Positions 1 through 8,461 of a DNA stretch of 64,000 nt are shown here, piece by piece; position 1 is the first letter of the stretch; every line of letters starts with the position of its first letter. The position numbers were made by a program, and so were the translations under genes. A model generated the notes under the pieces. The model made no database searches, had not been told where the DNA came from, and was given only the letters and a program-made list of their open reading frames with translations. This DNA comes from Candidatus Binatus soli (GTDB lineage: Bacteria; Desulfobacterota; Binatia; Binatales; Binataceae), in NCBI GenBank assembly GCA_002479255.1, contig DLMJ01000037.1, positions 1 to 64,000 on the forward strand, read 5' to 3'.

Positions 1-10
1 AAAGAACAGG

Positions 11-160
11 AAACGCAACCGCCTCAGGAGGGCGAAACAACCGGCGGATTCTACTTATGATTGGCTGGAAATTGGGGAGCACGCCAAACGCAACCGCCCG
101 AAGAGGGCCAAACTGCCGGCGGTCTCTACTTATGATTGGCTGGAAATTGGGGAGCACGCC
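11..160. repeat. 75-bp direct tandem repeat, two units
   Basis: Two head-to-tail units (11-85 and 86-160) share their last 30 or more bases exactly (TCTACTTATGATTGGCTGGA and onward) and diverge slightly in the first half. The unit is 25 codons long and the plus frame starting at base 2 stays open to a TAA at 347-349, reading a repeated peptide that contains STYDWLEIGEHA. That frame might be the 3' end of a gene lying off the left edge. However, the next stretch (162-210) is an antisense copy of uvrD, which argues against coding. No function is recognised. Confidence 0.8.
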
Positions 161-161
161 A

Positions 162-210
162 CTGCCGGCACATCTTCCAGAAAGCGCCACACCCGGCCCA
201 TCACGAAGCC
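162..210 (-). pseudogene. degenerate copy of uvrD 3' end (outer copy)
   Basis: These 49 bases match the 3' part of the helicase gene ending at 2202 with three differences. On the minus strand they read GFVMGRVWRFLEDVPA, against GFVMGRVSRFLEDVPA in the intact gene. The fragment has no start and is bordered on the left by the 75-bp tandem repeat. It is the most diverged of three copies in the window (intact gene, 1901-2002, and this one), so it is probably the oldest duplicate or was derived from a related strain. Confidence 0.75.
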
Positions 211-345
211 AATGAGAAGGCGCTCATGGATGAAACACGAAGTGGTTGAGGTGCAGCTTTCAAGGCAGAGGCGAGGGTTCTTCGGCCCGTGTAAGCAGCC
301 GAGCTTAGCAAGCTGCGTTACGATTCGACTAGAACCGCGAGGCCG

Positions 346-1152
346 CTAACCGTCACTTGACAGAAGCTCCGGTACGAATCTCGGAAGACTTTCCTTCGCT
401 ACGTCTAGAGTTGAATACGCTTTCCCGCATGCATCTACGAAACGAGCAATCGTACGCTGATTGAAGTTTTCCATCTCATCAAAAATACCTACGCTCTTGT
501 AATTCAGTTTCCATTGCTCGAATTTAAGAAGACTGATCGTGGCGATATCTGCCTTGTGTTCCGAATTTATTGCGAAGATAAAGATCGGCGTTTTCATTCC
601 GTTTACGCGATAGTCAACTGGATATATTCCTGGTCGATCTCTCTCAGGGTCGTGCCAATTGGCCGTGATGCGTTGAGGGGTTACAATTTTCTCAAGATAA
701 CTTCTAACGTCCTGAAGAAAGGTCGATTGAACTCTTTCCTTTGAAAGATAACGAATGTCGTCGATTTTCAGCAGAGCTTGTATAAACGTATACAAGGCGT
801 CGCCAAATCGATGGTCGGGGATCGGAAGGATCAATTCGCCATTCTTGTTTTCTATTTCAAAGCTCGACAGGATACGGTCAATCAACTCTTTGCGAGGAGG
901 TTCGTCTAGCTCTTCATCGGATAGCCGATACGATAGCTGGAGAAAAGTATGTGCCTCGTCTGTCAGATACCAGCCGTCGTTGCGTTTTCTAAGTACGATT
1001 GGCAACCCGTCTCCATCACCGAAAGTCATAGGCGTGACAACAACGAACCGGTTTATTCCTTCAGACACGATTCGCAGCTCGTCGGCGACTTTGGCTTTGA
1101 AGTCGCGCTCGATCGCTTCAGAGCTTTCCATTGTTTTCTCAGCTTCAGCCAT
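346..1152 (-). CDS. DUF1828/DUF1829-type hypothetical protein
   Basis: A 268-residue soluble protein with no signal peptide. The N-terminal half (about 15-110), with VVVTPMTFGDGDGLPIVLRK followed by GWYLTDEAHTFLQLSY, looks like the DUF1828 pattern. The C-terminal half (about 130-255) is consistent with the associated DUF1829 region. The assignment is by eye. The family's biochemical role is unknown; members occur in phage and accessory regions. The start overlaps the last 8 bases of the upstream gene, so the two are translationally coupled. Base composition is lower in GC than the neighbouring uvrD and pstS genes, which fits horizontal acquisition. It is the second gene of a two-gene cassette framed by uvrD 3'-end copies. 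Confidence 0.75.
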   Translation of the reverse strand: MAEAEKTMESSEAIERDFKAKVADELRIVSEGINRFVVVTPMTFGDGDGLPIVLRKRNDGWYLTDEAHTFLQLSYRLSDEELDEPPRKELIDRILSSFEIENKNGELILPIPDHRFGDALYTFIQALLKIDDIRYLSKERVQSTFLQDVRSYLEKIVTPQRITANWHDPERDRPGIYPVDYRVNGMKTPIFIFAINSEHKADIATISLLKFEQWKLNYKSVGIFDEMENFNQRTIARFVDACGKAYSTLDVAKESLPRFVPELLSSDG

Positions 1153-1669
1153 TGCCGCGCCAGAAATCGGATTGGTCAGGGTTTTTGTCAGGCTCGATCG
1201 GCGGTTTGTCGAAATTGCAATCTTTCAGTGCGAGATCGATAGCACTAAACACATCCGTATAGTCCGACGTTCCAACCGCATATGCTTCTTCATCTCGCCC
1301 ATGTCTTTGAGCTTCTTCAGTAGCCATGTGAATATGAAACCCGGGAAGCGACTCTTTCGGCCCATTCAGTGGTTTGTTCACATGCGGTGCCGGATGACGT
1401 CCGTTGTAACGCCTCAAAATGAACAAGCTGTTCTCATTTGTCTTTCGAAACGCAATGATGACAGAAAAATCTAGGGGATAGTCGGTGCACTGTCGAACTC
1501 TGATTTCAAACTCTCCGGTCTGACCCCTTACAACCAATCCTGATCGCTTGTGTGAGGTCTTTTCTTTAGGTCGAAGAATCAAAAGTCGCCGTTCCCAGCG
1601 TCTAGGAAGTTGCTTTCGCTCGTTCACGAGATGCGAGACTTCCTCGTCGGTGAATTTCGCTTCTGCCAT
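1145..1669 (-). CDS. hypothetical protein, partner of the DUF1828-type gene (DUF6978-like)
   Basis: A 174-residue protein, charged, without membrane segments. The central stretch RRYNGRHPAPHVNK followed by GFHIHMATEEAQR resembles the family I know as DUF6978, which is often found next to DUF1828 proteins; this is a recollection, not a search. The ATG at 1669 has no convincing Shine-Dalgarno sequence. A TTGACA hexamer lies upstream on the minus strand at 1770-1775 and could be part of its promoter. Because it is short, first in the operon and overlaps its larger partner by 8 bases, a toxin-antitoxin or defence pair is possible, but nothing in the sequence proves it. Confidence 0.65.
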   Translation of the reverse strand: MAEAKFTDEEVSHLVNERKQLPRRWERRLLILRPKEKTSHKRSGLVVRGQTGEFEIRVRQCTDYPLDFSVIIAFRKTNENSLFILRRYNGRHPAPHVNKPLNGPKESLPGFHIHMATEEAQRHGRDEEAYAVGTSDYTDVFSAIDLALKDCNFDKPPIEPDKNPDQSDFWRGNG

Positions 1670-1900
1670 ACAAACGGAGATGGTCGTGTGTATCGCCTCG
1701 GACGACGATCAATCAAGCGATTTAAGCCGATAGCCATACGGAAGTCTATGTTCGCTATTTGATCGTCTTTGTCAAGGTGATTCGGGTTCGACGAGAACCC
1801 TTTGGGGCAATTTCAGGGAGTGCTCCTGCCAGTTCAGGGTGATAGTCCAGCCCTGTTTAAAACGGGATTGGCAGGTAAGGCGTAAGGCTGCCTACGGCTC
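1670..1900. other. intergenic region upstream of the two-gene cassette
   Basis: There is no open frame worth calling. On the minus strand a TTGACA (1770-1775) is followed after about 18 bases by ACATAG, a weak candidate promoter about 80 bases before the start of the downstream gene. The right half (about 1795-1900) is a stretch of unrecognised sequence that ends at the uvrD 3' duplicate. Confidence 0.4.
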
Positions 1901-2002
1901 TTCGGACTCCTGCAACGTCGCGGTCTGCAGCAGCTCTGCCGGCACGTCTTCCAGAAAGCGCGACACCCGACCCATCACGAAGCCGAAGCTGCGATCGAAC
2001 AT
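1901..2002 (-). pseudogene. near-perfect copy of uvrD 3' end (inner copy)
   Basis: 102 bases at 1901-2002 are identical to 2205-2306, the last coding part of uvrD, except for one A/G change (1993 versus 2297). The copy encodes the last 33-34 residues of the helicase, but its stop has shifted a few codons to a TAG at 1892-1894. It begins abruptly with no start codon. The near identity means a recent duplication. Confidence 0.9.
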
Positions 2003-2005
2003 GCG

Positions 2006-2105
2006 GGGGTGAACTATTCAGCCTGACCCCGGCGGATTTTCTATGCTACCCATCCGGCATGCTCAACCGCCTGGATACCGCTACTCGCCAGGCTCGCCCG
2101 AAATC
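2006..2105 (+). mobile_element. possible remnant of a REP-associated (IS200-like) transposase 5' end
   Basis: The stretch GGGGTgaactattcagcctgACCCC (2006-2030) has inverted ends. It is followed by an ATG at 2043 whose frame begins MLPIRHAQPPGYRY, resembling the N-termini of REP-associated tyrosine transposases (arginine-rich start, then PGYxYH). The similarity stops after about 14 residues and no catalytic HUH or Tyr region follows, so at most a decayed 5' end is left. It lies between the inner uvrD duplicate and the intact uvrD. The family call is from memory of typical N-termini and is uncertain. Confidence 0.3.
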
Positions 2106-2201
2106 GTGCGCCGCCCGCTTCCTGCGAATATTAATTTTGACGGAACGAAACTACCGATGGTAGCCGAGAGGCCCCAAAACTCCACATCTGGTATGAAATG
2201 C

Positions 2202-4202
2202 TCATTCGGACTCCTGCAACGTCGCGGTCTGCAGCAGCTCTGCCGGCACGTCTTCCAGAAAGCGCGACACCCGACCCATCACGAAGCCGAAGCTGCGGTC
2301 GAACATATGTATCGGATACGACAGGTACAGCTCGTCGCGCGCGCGCGTGCTCGCGACGTACATCAGGCGGCGCTCCTCCTCCATTTCGTCATCGCCCACG
2401 CTTTGCGGTCCCGGGAAGCGTCCGTCTGCCGCCCAGATCAGGAACACGACTTTCCATTCGAGTCCCTTGGCGGAGTGAATCGTGCTGAGCGTGAGGCGTT
2501 CGTCATCGGAATCCGTCGCGAGCATGCCGTCGAGTGAATCGTTGGGCGGCTCGAGCGCCATGTCGGCCAGCATCTGTTCGAGGCTCTTGTAGCGCTCGGT
2601 AAGATTCTGGAAATGTTCGAGGTCGCGCTCGCGCTTGGGATAATCGTCGGCGTACGCCTCGCGCATCACCGGCAGATAGTATTCGAGCGTCATCGCGATT
2701 TGCTCGGGTGGCCGCTTTTGGACATCCCGCAATTCCGCCAGCAGCGCGGCAAGCCGCTTGAGGCCGCCATCTGCGCCGCCGCGGGCCTGGTCGGCAAGTT
2801 TCGCAACCGCGGCCGCCGGATCGTCGGCTGCGATGAGCGCGTCGATCGTCCGCTCTGCAGTGCGATGACCGATTCCCTTGACCAGCGTGAGTACGCGCAA
2901 CCACGACACGGCGTCCGCCGGATTCGCGATGACGCGCAGATGCGCCAGCACGTCCTTGATGTGCGCGGTTTCGATAAACTTGAATCCGCCGCGCTTGATG
3001 AACGGGATGTCGCGGCGCTGCAGTTCGAGTTCCAGATCGAAGGAGTGAAAACTGGAGCGGAACAGCACCGCGATCTGGCCGAGTTCGACCCCCTCTTCGC
3101 GCAGCTCCAGGATGCGCTGGGCGACAAACCGCGACTGCATGTGTTCGTCCTGCGCGCGCACCAGGAAAGGCCGAAAGCCACCCTCGCGCTGCGTGAACAG
3201 CGCCTTGGTGTACTTCTCGCCGGCGCGTGAAATCACGTCGTTGGCGACATCGAGGATTCCCTGGATCGAGCGGTAGTTCTCTTCGAGCTTCACGATCTTC
3301 GCGCCGGGAAAAATCGCGGGAAAATCCATGATGTTGCGGAAGTTGGCGCCGCGAAACGAATAGATCGACTGCGCATCGTCGCCAACCGCCATCACGTTGC
3401 GATGATTCATCGCGAGCAGGCGCACCAGGTCGGCCTGAATCAGATTGGTGTCCTGGTACTCGTCGATCATGATGTAACGATAGCTGTCCGACAGCCGGCG
3501 ACGCACATTCTCATGCTGTTCGAGCAACTCGGCGAGCCGATACAGCAGGTCGTCGTAGTCGAGCAGGCCGCGCTCGCGCTTGTAGCTCTCGTAATTTTTC
3601 GCGAGTTCGAGAATTTCGGTCTGATGCTCACCGAGATGCGGAAAATCGATCTCGATTTCCTCTTCGAGCGCGCGCCGCTTGTTGCGCGCCATGCTGATCG
3701 CCTCGGCAATCGTGCCTTTCTTCGGAAACCGGCGCTCGCGCGACGCCAGTCCCATCCGCGTCCTCAACAGATTGACCACATCCTCCATGTCGGAGCGATC
3801 CAGTATGGTGAAGTTGGGCTTGAGGCCGATCGGCGCGCCCATCCGGCGCAAAACATTGTTGGCGAAGGAATGAAACGTACCGCCCGCGACGGCGCCCGCG
3901 CGATCCCCCACCAACTGCTCGGCGCGACGCAGCATCTCCTGCGCCGCGCGACGCGTAAACGTCAGCAGCAAGATCGCACCCGGCGGCACGCCGCTCTCGA
4001 TCAGCCGGGCGACACGATAGATCAGCGTGCGAGTCTTGCCCGATCCCGCCCCCGCTACGACCAGCAGCGGGCCGTCGCGATGCGTCACGGCGGCTAACTG
4101 CGCGGGATTCAGCAGCTCGGCGTACTTGATCTTGAAGTTGCGCTCGTCGGCCGGCGACAACGACACCGGCTTTTCGCGCAGGTAAATTACCTTGTCGGCC
4201 AC
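2202..4202 (-). CDS. UvrD/PcrA/Rep-type superfamily 1 ATP-dependent DNA helicase
   Basis: A 666-residue SF1A helicase that unwinds DNA 3' to 5' in repair and replication restart. Visible motifs in order: Q-motif region LNPAQLAAVT (about 31-40), Walker A AGAGSGKT (50-57), motif Ia LLLTFTRRAAQEM, Walker B region MIDEYQDTN, motif III VGDDAQSIYSFRGA, motif IV LEENYRS, motif V LTLSTIHSAKGLEWKVVF and motif VI RRLMYVASTRARDEL. It is somewhat shorter than classical UvrD (about 720) because the C-terminal extension is small. Its 3' end has been duplicated twice downstream (1901-2002 and 162-210), marking this gene end as a recombination or insertion point. Confidence 0.95.
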   Translation of the reverse strand: MADKVIYLREKPVSLSPADERNFKIKYAELLNPAQLAAVTHRDGPLLVVAGAGSGKTRTLIYRVARLIESGVPPGAILLLTFTRRAAQEMLRRAEQLVGDRAGAVAGGTFHSFANNVLRRMGAPIGLKPNFTILDRSDMEDVVNLLRTRMGLASRERRFPKKGTIAEAISMARNKRRALEEEIEIDFPHLGEHQTEILELAKNYESYKRERGLLDYDDLLYRLAELLEQHENVRRRLSDSYRYIMIDEYQDTNLIQADLVRLLAMNHRNVMAVGDDAQSIYSFRGANFRNIMDFPAIFPGAKIVKLEENYRSIQGILDVANDVISRAGEKYTKALFTQREGGFRPFLVRAQDEHMQSRFVAQRILELREEGVELGQIAVLFRSSFHSFDLELELQRRDIPFIKRGGFKFIETAHIKDVLAHLRVIANPADAVSWLRVLTLVKGIGHRTAERTIDALIAADDPAAAVAKLADQARGGADGGLKRLAALLAELRDVQKRPPEQIAMTLEYYLPVMREAYADDYPKRERDLEHFQNLTERYKSLEQMLADMALEPPNDSLDGMLATDSDDERLTLSTIHSAKGLEWKVVFLIWAADGRFPGPQSVGDDEMEEERRLMYVASTRARDELYLSYPIHMFDRSFGFVMGRVSRFLEDVPAELLQTATLQESE

Positions 4203-4295
4203 GTCAAGCGGGATCCTACCACGCCGCGCGCCGCAAGTTGCGATGCCCGCGATTGCCCCCGACGCCCGCGCCTCTCTGTGCCTGCGACTATCCCG

Positions 4296-5327
4296 TTACG
4301 GAATCTGAATCTGCTGAATCTGTTCCGTCTCTTTCTGCACGACTTCGGCCGGCAGCGGCGCGTACTTGAGATCCGGCGCGTACTTCTGTCCGTCTGTCAG
4401 CGCCCAGTGCAGGAACTTCACGATGTGCTCGCCGACATCCTTGTTGGTCTGCTTCTGATAAACGAGTAGCCACGTGAACGACGAGATCGGATACGCATCC
4501 GCGCCCGGTGCGTCGGTGATTGACACGCGGAAGTCGGCCGGCATATTGCCCGCCGCCGACGACGCCGCCGCGGTAACGCCATCGAGGCTCGCCTGCACCC
4601 AATTGCCCGCCTTGTTCTGCAATACGGCGTACGGAATGTGATTGTTGAGCGCGTAGATCAGCTCGACGTACCCGATTGCGCCGGGCGTTTGCTGAACCAG
4701 CGCCGTCACGCCCTCGTTGCCCTTGCCGCCGAGTCCGGTCGGCCACTTGACCGAGGTTCCTTTACCCACGTCCGACGCCCAGCTTGGGCTGACCTTCGAC
4801 AAGTAATCGACGAATATATACGTCGTGCCGCTGCCGTCCGAGCGATGGCATACGACGATGTCCTGCGACGGGATTGCCGCGCCCGGATTCAGCGCCTTGA
4901 TCTTGTCGTCATCCCACTTGGTTATTTTGCCCGAGAAAATATCCGCGATTACCGGACCCGTCAGGCGCAGCGTGCCGGTAAATCCGGGCAGGTTGTACGC
5001 GACCACGTCCGCGCCCATCACCGAGGGAAAGTGCAGAATTTTTCCGGGTGCTTCAGAAAGCTGTTGATCGGTCATCGGAGCGTCGCTCGCACCAAGATCG
5101 ACGGTGCGATTCGAGAGCATCCGGATGCCGCCGCCCGAACCGATCGATTGGTAGTTGAACTTGATGCCCGGATTTTCTTTCTCGTAAACGTCGAACCACT
5201 TGGAATAGATCGGGTACGGGAACGTGGCACCGGCGCCGTTGATTAACATGTCGGCAAATCCGGAGCGGCCGATCCCTGCGATCGCCAGGACTATGAAAAA
5301 TGCCAGGCTTAGTCGTCGTTTGAGCAT
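4296..5327 (-). CDS. pstS: phosphate ABC transporter substrate-binding protein PstS
   Basis: A 343-residue periplasmic phosphate-binding protein. A Sec signal peptide occupies about residues 1-25 (KRRLSLAFFIVLAIAGIG, ending near FADM). The mature protein starts with INGAGATFPYPIYSKWF, the PstS signature, followed by YQSIGSGGGIRML and later CHRSDGSGTTYIFVDYLS, the loops that hold phosphate. No pstC, pstA, pstB or phoU lies beside it, so this is a stand-alone pstS, which is common where the permease operon lies elsewhere. It is transcribed away from the CoA-transferase gene across a 229-base gap. I did not find a clear Pho box there. Confidence 0.93.
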   Translation of the reverse strand: MLKRRLSLAFFIVLAIAGIGRSGFADMLINGAGATFPYPIYSKWFDVYEKENPGIKFNYQSIGSGGGIRMLSNRTVDLGASDAPMTDQQLSEAPGKILHFPSVMGADVVAYNLPGFTGTLRLTGPVIADIFSGKITKWDDDKIKALNPGAAIPSQDIVVCHRSDGSGTTYIFVDYLSKVSPSWASDVGKGTSVKWPTGLGGKGNEGVTALVQQTPGAIGYVELIYALNNHIPYAVLQNKAGNWVQASLDGVTAAASSAAGNMPADFRVSITDAPGADAYPISSFTWLLVYQKQTNKDVGEHIVKFLHWALTDGQKYAPDLKYAPLPAEVVQKETEQIQQIQIP

Positions 5328-5556
5328 CTTTTGAACTTGCCTCGAAGTTAGTCGTGTCCGTTGCGCGGATCCGGGTGCGCCGAAAGAAGCTATGCATCGG
5401 ACATTAAGGGAGGATGAACCCGGCGTGTCCGTGGGTTGAATTCATCCGCCTGGAACCGGATTCCCGCGCATAATCGCGCTTTGGCGCGATCGTTTGCTTT
5501 TCGCGCCGCCACTCAACGACAATCCAATTCCCAAAAACGGCGCTTGGCAATCTTCA
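5328..5556. other. divergent intergenic region, pstS / CoA-transferase
   Basis: This short region must carry promoters for both genes. A TTG at 5494 is in frame with the plus-strand gene and would add 21 residues, but they are unlike the family. I see no convincing operator, terminator or small gene. Confidence 0.4.
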
Positions 5557-7875
5557 ATGGGTAAATCACTCGACGGAATCAATATCGTTGAATTCGACTC
5601 TAACATGGGCGCCGCATACGCCACGATGCTGCTGGCGGAAAACGGCGCGCACGCCATCAAGATCGAGCCACCGGGCGGTTCACGCGAGCGCGGCACGCCG
5701 CACTTCCACGTCCTCAACCGCTCCAAGCGCGCGCTCGAGCTGGACCTCGACGATCACGCATCGCAGGCCCGAATTGCGGACCTGATTCGGTGGGCCGATA
5801 TCGTCGTCACCGGCTTCACGCCGGCCCGGCTGAAACAACTGAACCTCGATCCCGAATCGATTCGCCGGATTAATCCGCGCGCGATTGCGCTCAGCGTGCC
5901 TCCGCTGGGCAGCCGTGGCCCCGACGCCGACTTCGACGCCAACGACGACCTGGTCGCTGCCCGCGGCGGAATCACCGGGAGCCAGTGGGCGCGCAGCGGC
6001 AATCCCGTCGCGCTGGTTTTCCCGGCGGCGAGTTATTCGGCGGGCGTGATGGCGGCGACTGCGGCCGTCGCCGCGATTCTGGCGCGTGGCGCCAATAGAG
6101 CGGGTGACGCGGTCGAAGTCTCGATTCTGGCCGGCGCGTTCTCGCTCCAGACCGGCGCAATCCTGCGTCACGAGGCATTGACCACCCTCTATGACGGGCC
6201 GCTGGACCCTCTCGGCCCGATTCCGGTTTATCGTTTGTTCGAGGCCGCCGACGGCAAATACCTGTTTGTCGCATGCGGCAACGCGACCTTCTGGGGCAAG
6301 TTCGCGATCGCAATCGATCGCCCCGATCTGGTCAGTGACCCGCGGTTCGAAAATGCGCCGTGGGGGATCGCGCCCTGGTACTGGGAGCCGCTCAAAGACA
6401 TCATCGAGCCAATCATCCGCACGCGGACCCGCGACGAATGGCTGGGCATCCTGCGCGAATACGACGTTCCGTGCGCCCCGGTGATGACCCGCCACGACTT
6501 CATCGATCACCCACAGACGCGCGCGCTCGCGATGCGCAATGAAATCGACGACCCCGCTCTCGGCCGCATGATTCAGATGGGCCTGCCGTTGTTCCTGAGC
6601 GACACTCCCGGCGAAATCACGGGCCCTGCTCCCAAGGCCGGCAACGATCGTGCGGCGCTGCAATGGCTTGCAGAGCCAAAGCGCGACGCACCGCCGGAAA
6701 AGGACCTGCGCACGGCCGGACAGCCTCCGCTCGATGGCGTCATCGTGCTCGACTTCGCCAGCTACATCGCGGGTTCGTACGGTCCGATGATACTCGCGCA
6801 ACTCGGCGCCGAGGTCATCAAGATCGAAAGCCTCGAGGGCGATTCGTTTCGCAATTTCGGTTTCGGCTTCCTCGGCTGGAACCAGGGCAAGCGCGGTATC
6901 TCCGTCAATCTTGCGACCGAAGAAGGCCGCGAAATCATCGATGGGCTCGCGGACAAGGCCGACATCGTGGTCGAGAATCTGCGGCCGGGCCGGATGCGCA
7001 AGTTCGGCTTCGATTACGAAAGCCTGGCGGCGCGCAACCCTCGCATCATCTATATGTCGATCAACGGGTTCGGAAATCGCGGACCCGAGCACAACCAGCC
7101 CGGCTTCGATCCGCTGTTGCAGGCGCGTTCGGGCGTGATGGCGGCGCAGGGCGGCCATCACGGGCATCCGGTGTATCTGACTTGCGCCATTTGCGACTAC
7201 GGCGCCGCGATGCTCTCCGCGTTTGGATGCGTGCTCGCGCTGCGTGCGCGCGAACTTACCGGACGCGGCCAGTTATGCGAGACCTCGCTGTTGCAAGCCG
7301 CGATGGCTTTTCAGGCCGGCGAGTTTGCGTTCTATCCGGGCCGGCCGGACATGGAAAATGGCGGCGCTGAGAATCGCGGGCGCTCGGCGCTTTCGCGCGC
7401 CTACGGTTGCCGCGACCGCGAATGGCTATTCATCTCGCTAACCGACGATACTCAATGGAACGCGCTACGGACTATTCTACCGGGGCTGCCGAATGCCAAC
7501 TGGGATGCGGCCGCGGCGGAACCGAACGAGGGCTCGCTCGCGGCGGCGCTCGCGGAGCAATTTGCCAGGCTCAATCGCAATGACGCTCTCGCAGCTTTGA
7601 AGAAATCCGCCATCCCGGCCACGCGGGTAAATCATTTAGGTGAATTGTTCGACGATCCGCAGGTCATCGCGAACGACCTGATCGCCGAGTTGTCTCATTC
7701 GCAATGGGGCCGCGTGAAGCAAACCGGAATGCTGACGAAGTTTTCCGCGACCCCCGGCACGATCGGCCGCGCCGCTCCGATGCTGGGCGAGCACACCGAC
7801 GAGATCCTCCGCGAGTACCTCGGTTACCCGGCCGAAAAAATCGCCGCGCTGCGCGCAGCCCGCATCGTCAAGTGA
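5557..7875 (+). CDS. fused tandem class III (CaiB/BaiF-type) CoA-transferase
   Basis: A 772-residue protein made of two family III CoA-transferase domains in one chain, each about 370-390 residues. Domain 1 starts DGINIVEFDSNMGAAYATML and domain 2 (from about residue 395) starts DGVIVLDFASYIAGSYGPMI. Single-domain relatives are about 400 residues and act as interlocked dimers that move CoA between carboxylic acids. By eye, the position of the catalytic Asp in the conserved VDVSxxD segment is Ala192 in domain 1 (VEVSILAG) and Gln580 in domain 2 (CETSLLQA), so classical covalent catalysis may be absent. The ATG at 5557 is chosen because it precedes the first conserved beta strand. A PH-like gene follows after only 3 bases. 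Confidence 0.85.
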   Translation: MGKSLDGINIVEFDSNMGAAYATMLLAENGAHAIKIEPPGGSRERGTPHFHVLNRSKRALELDLDDHASQARIADLIRWADIVVTGFTPARLKQLNLDPESIRRINPRAIALSVPPLGSRGPDADFDANDDLVAARGGITGSQWARSGNPVALVFPAASYSAGVMAATAAVAAILARGANRAGDAVEVSILAGAFSLQTGAILRHEALTTLYDGPLDPLGPIPVYRLFEAADGKYLFVACGNATFWGKFAIAIDRPDLVSDPRFENAPWGIAPWYWEPLKDIIEPIIRTRTRDEWLGILREYDVPCAPVMTRHDFIDHPQTRALAMRNEIDDPALGRMIQMGLPLFLSDTPGEITGPAPKAGNDRAALQWLAEPKRDAPPEKDLRTAGQPPLDGVIVLDFASYIAGSYGPMILAQLGAEVIKIESLEGDSFRNFGFGFLGWNQGKRGISVNLATEEGREIIDGLADKADIVVENLRPGRMRKFGFDYESLAARNPRIIYMSINGFGNRGPEHNQPGFDPLLQARSGVMAAQGGHHGHPVYLTCAICDYGAAMLSAFGCVLALRARELTGRGQLCETSLLQAAMAFQAGEFAFYPGRPDMENGGAENRGRSALSRAYGCRDREWLFISLTDDTQWNALRTILPGLPNANWDAAAAEPNEGSLAAALAEQFARLNRNDALAALKKSAIPATRVNHLGELFDDPQVIANDLIAELSHSQWGRVKQTGMLTKFSATPGTIGRAAPMLGEHTDEILREYLGYPAEKIAALRAARIVK

Positions 7876-7878
7876 GCG

Positions 7879-8451
7879 ATGGATCCTGAGGCGGCAGCCG
7901 TCGTCACTCCGCATCTGCTCGCGCGCGAGGAGCTGCTCTGGTGCGGACGCCCGCATGATACGAGCGCTCTTCGATGGCGCGCGGGCGCGATTATACTGGT
8001 TGGAATCGCCGCGCTCGTGTTGCGTTCGATCCCGCTCGACTCCGGTCTTGCCGAGCGTGCTGACACCAATTCAATTCTGCTGGCGGTGCTGGTCGGAGTT
8101 TTGATCGCGGAGGCGATCGTCTTCCATTCCTATCTGTCGGAAACGTTTTACGGCGTCACCAATCAACGCGTGATCATCGTGTCCGGACTGAGAGAGCCGG
8201 AGATGGCGGCGGTTCTGCTTGACCGGCTGAACACTCCGCAACTCCGCATCCGGCGCATCTACCGCGATATAGAATTACGCGCTCCCAGTGACCGGATTTA
8301 TCAATTAAAATATCTGCCGTTCACGAACCCTTCGGTCCCGCCGGATTGGATCGGATGGCCCGAGTGCTACCGGCTAATCGCGCTTGAAGACGCGCGCCCT
8401 GTGTACGACTTGATAGTCGAATCGGCGCACAAACTGGAATCGTCCGAATAG
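7879..8451 (+). CDS. small membrane protein with PH-like (DUF304-type) domain
   Basis: 190 residues. Two membrane segments (about 34-50 and 68-90) are followed by ETFYGVTNQRVIIVSG, the pattern typical of bacterial PH-domain (YdbS/DUF304-like) proteins, and then a short beta-rich tail. The family's biochemical role is not established. The gene begins 3 bases after the CoA-transferase stop and is followed 10 bases later by the next small gene with a GGAGAG ribosome-binding site, so it belongs to the same transcription unit as the CoA-transferase and amidase. Confidence 0.65.
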   Translation: MDPEAAAVVTPHLLAREELLWCGRPHDTSALRWRAGAIILVGIAALVLRSIPLDSGLAERADTNSILLAVLVGVLIAEAIVFHSYLSETFYGVTNQRVIIVSGLREPEMAAVLLDRLNTPQLRIRRIYRDIELRAPSDRIYQLKYLPFTNPSVPPDWIGWPECYRLIALEDARPVYDLIVESAHKLESSE

Positions 8452-8461
8452 GAGAGACACT

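Noticed and set aside
11..160. CRISPR array
   Set aside because: Two directly abutting 75-base units without spacers, and no cas genes; this is a tandem duplication.
5680..7167. Antisense ORF of 495 codons opposite the double CoA-transferase
   Set aside because: Same GC-driven shadow; composition is Arg/Ala-rich with no fold or motif.
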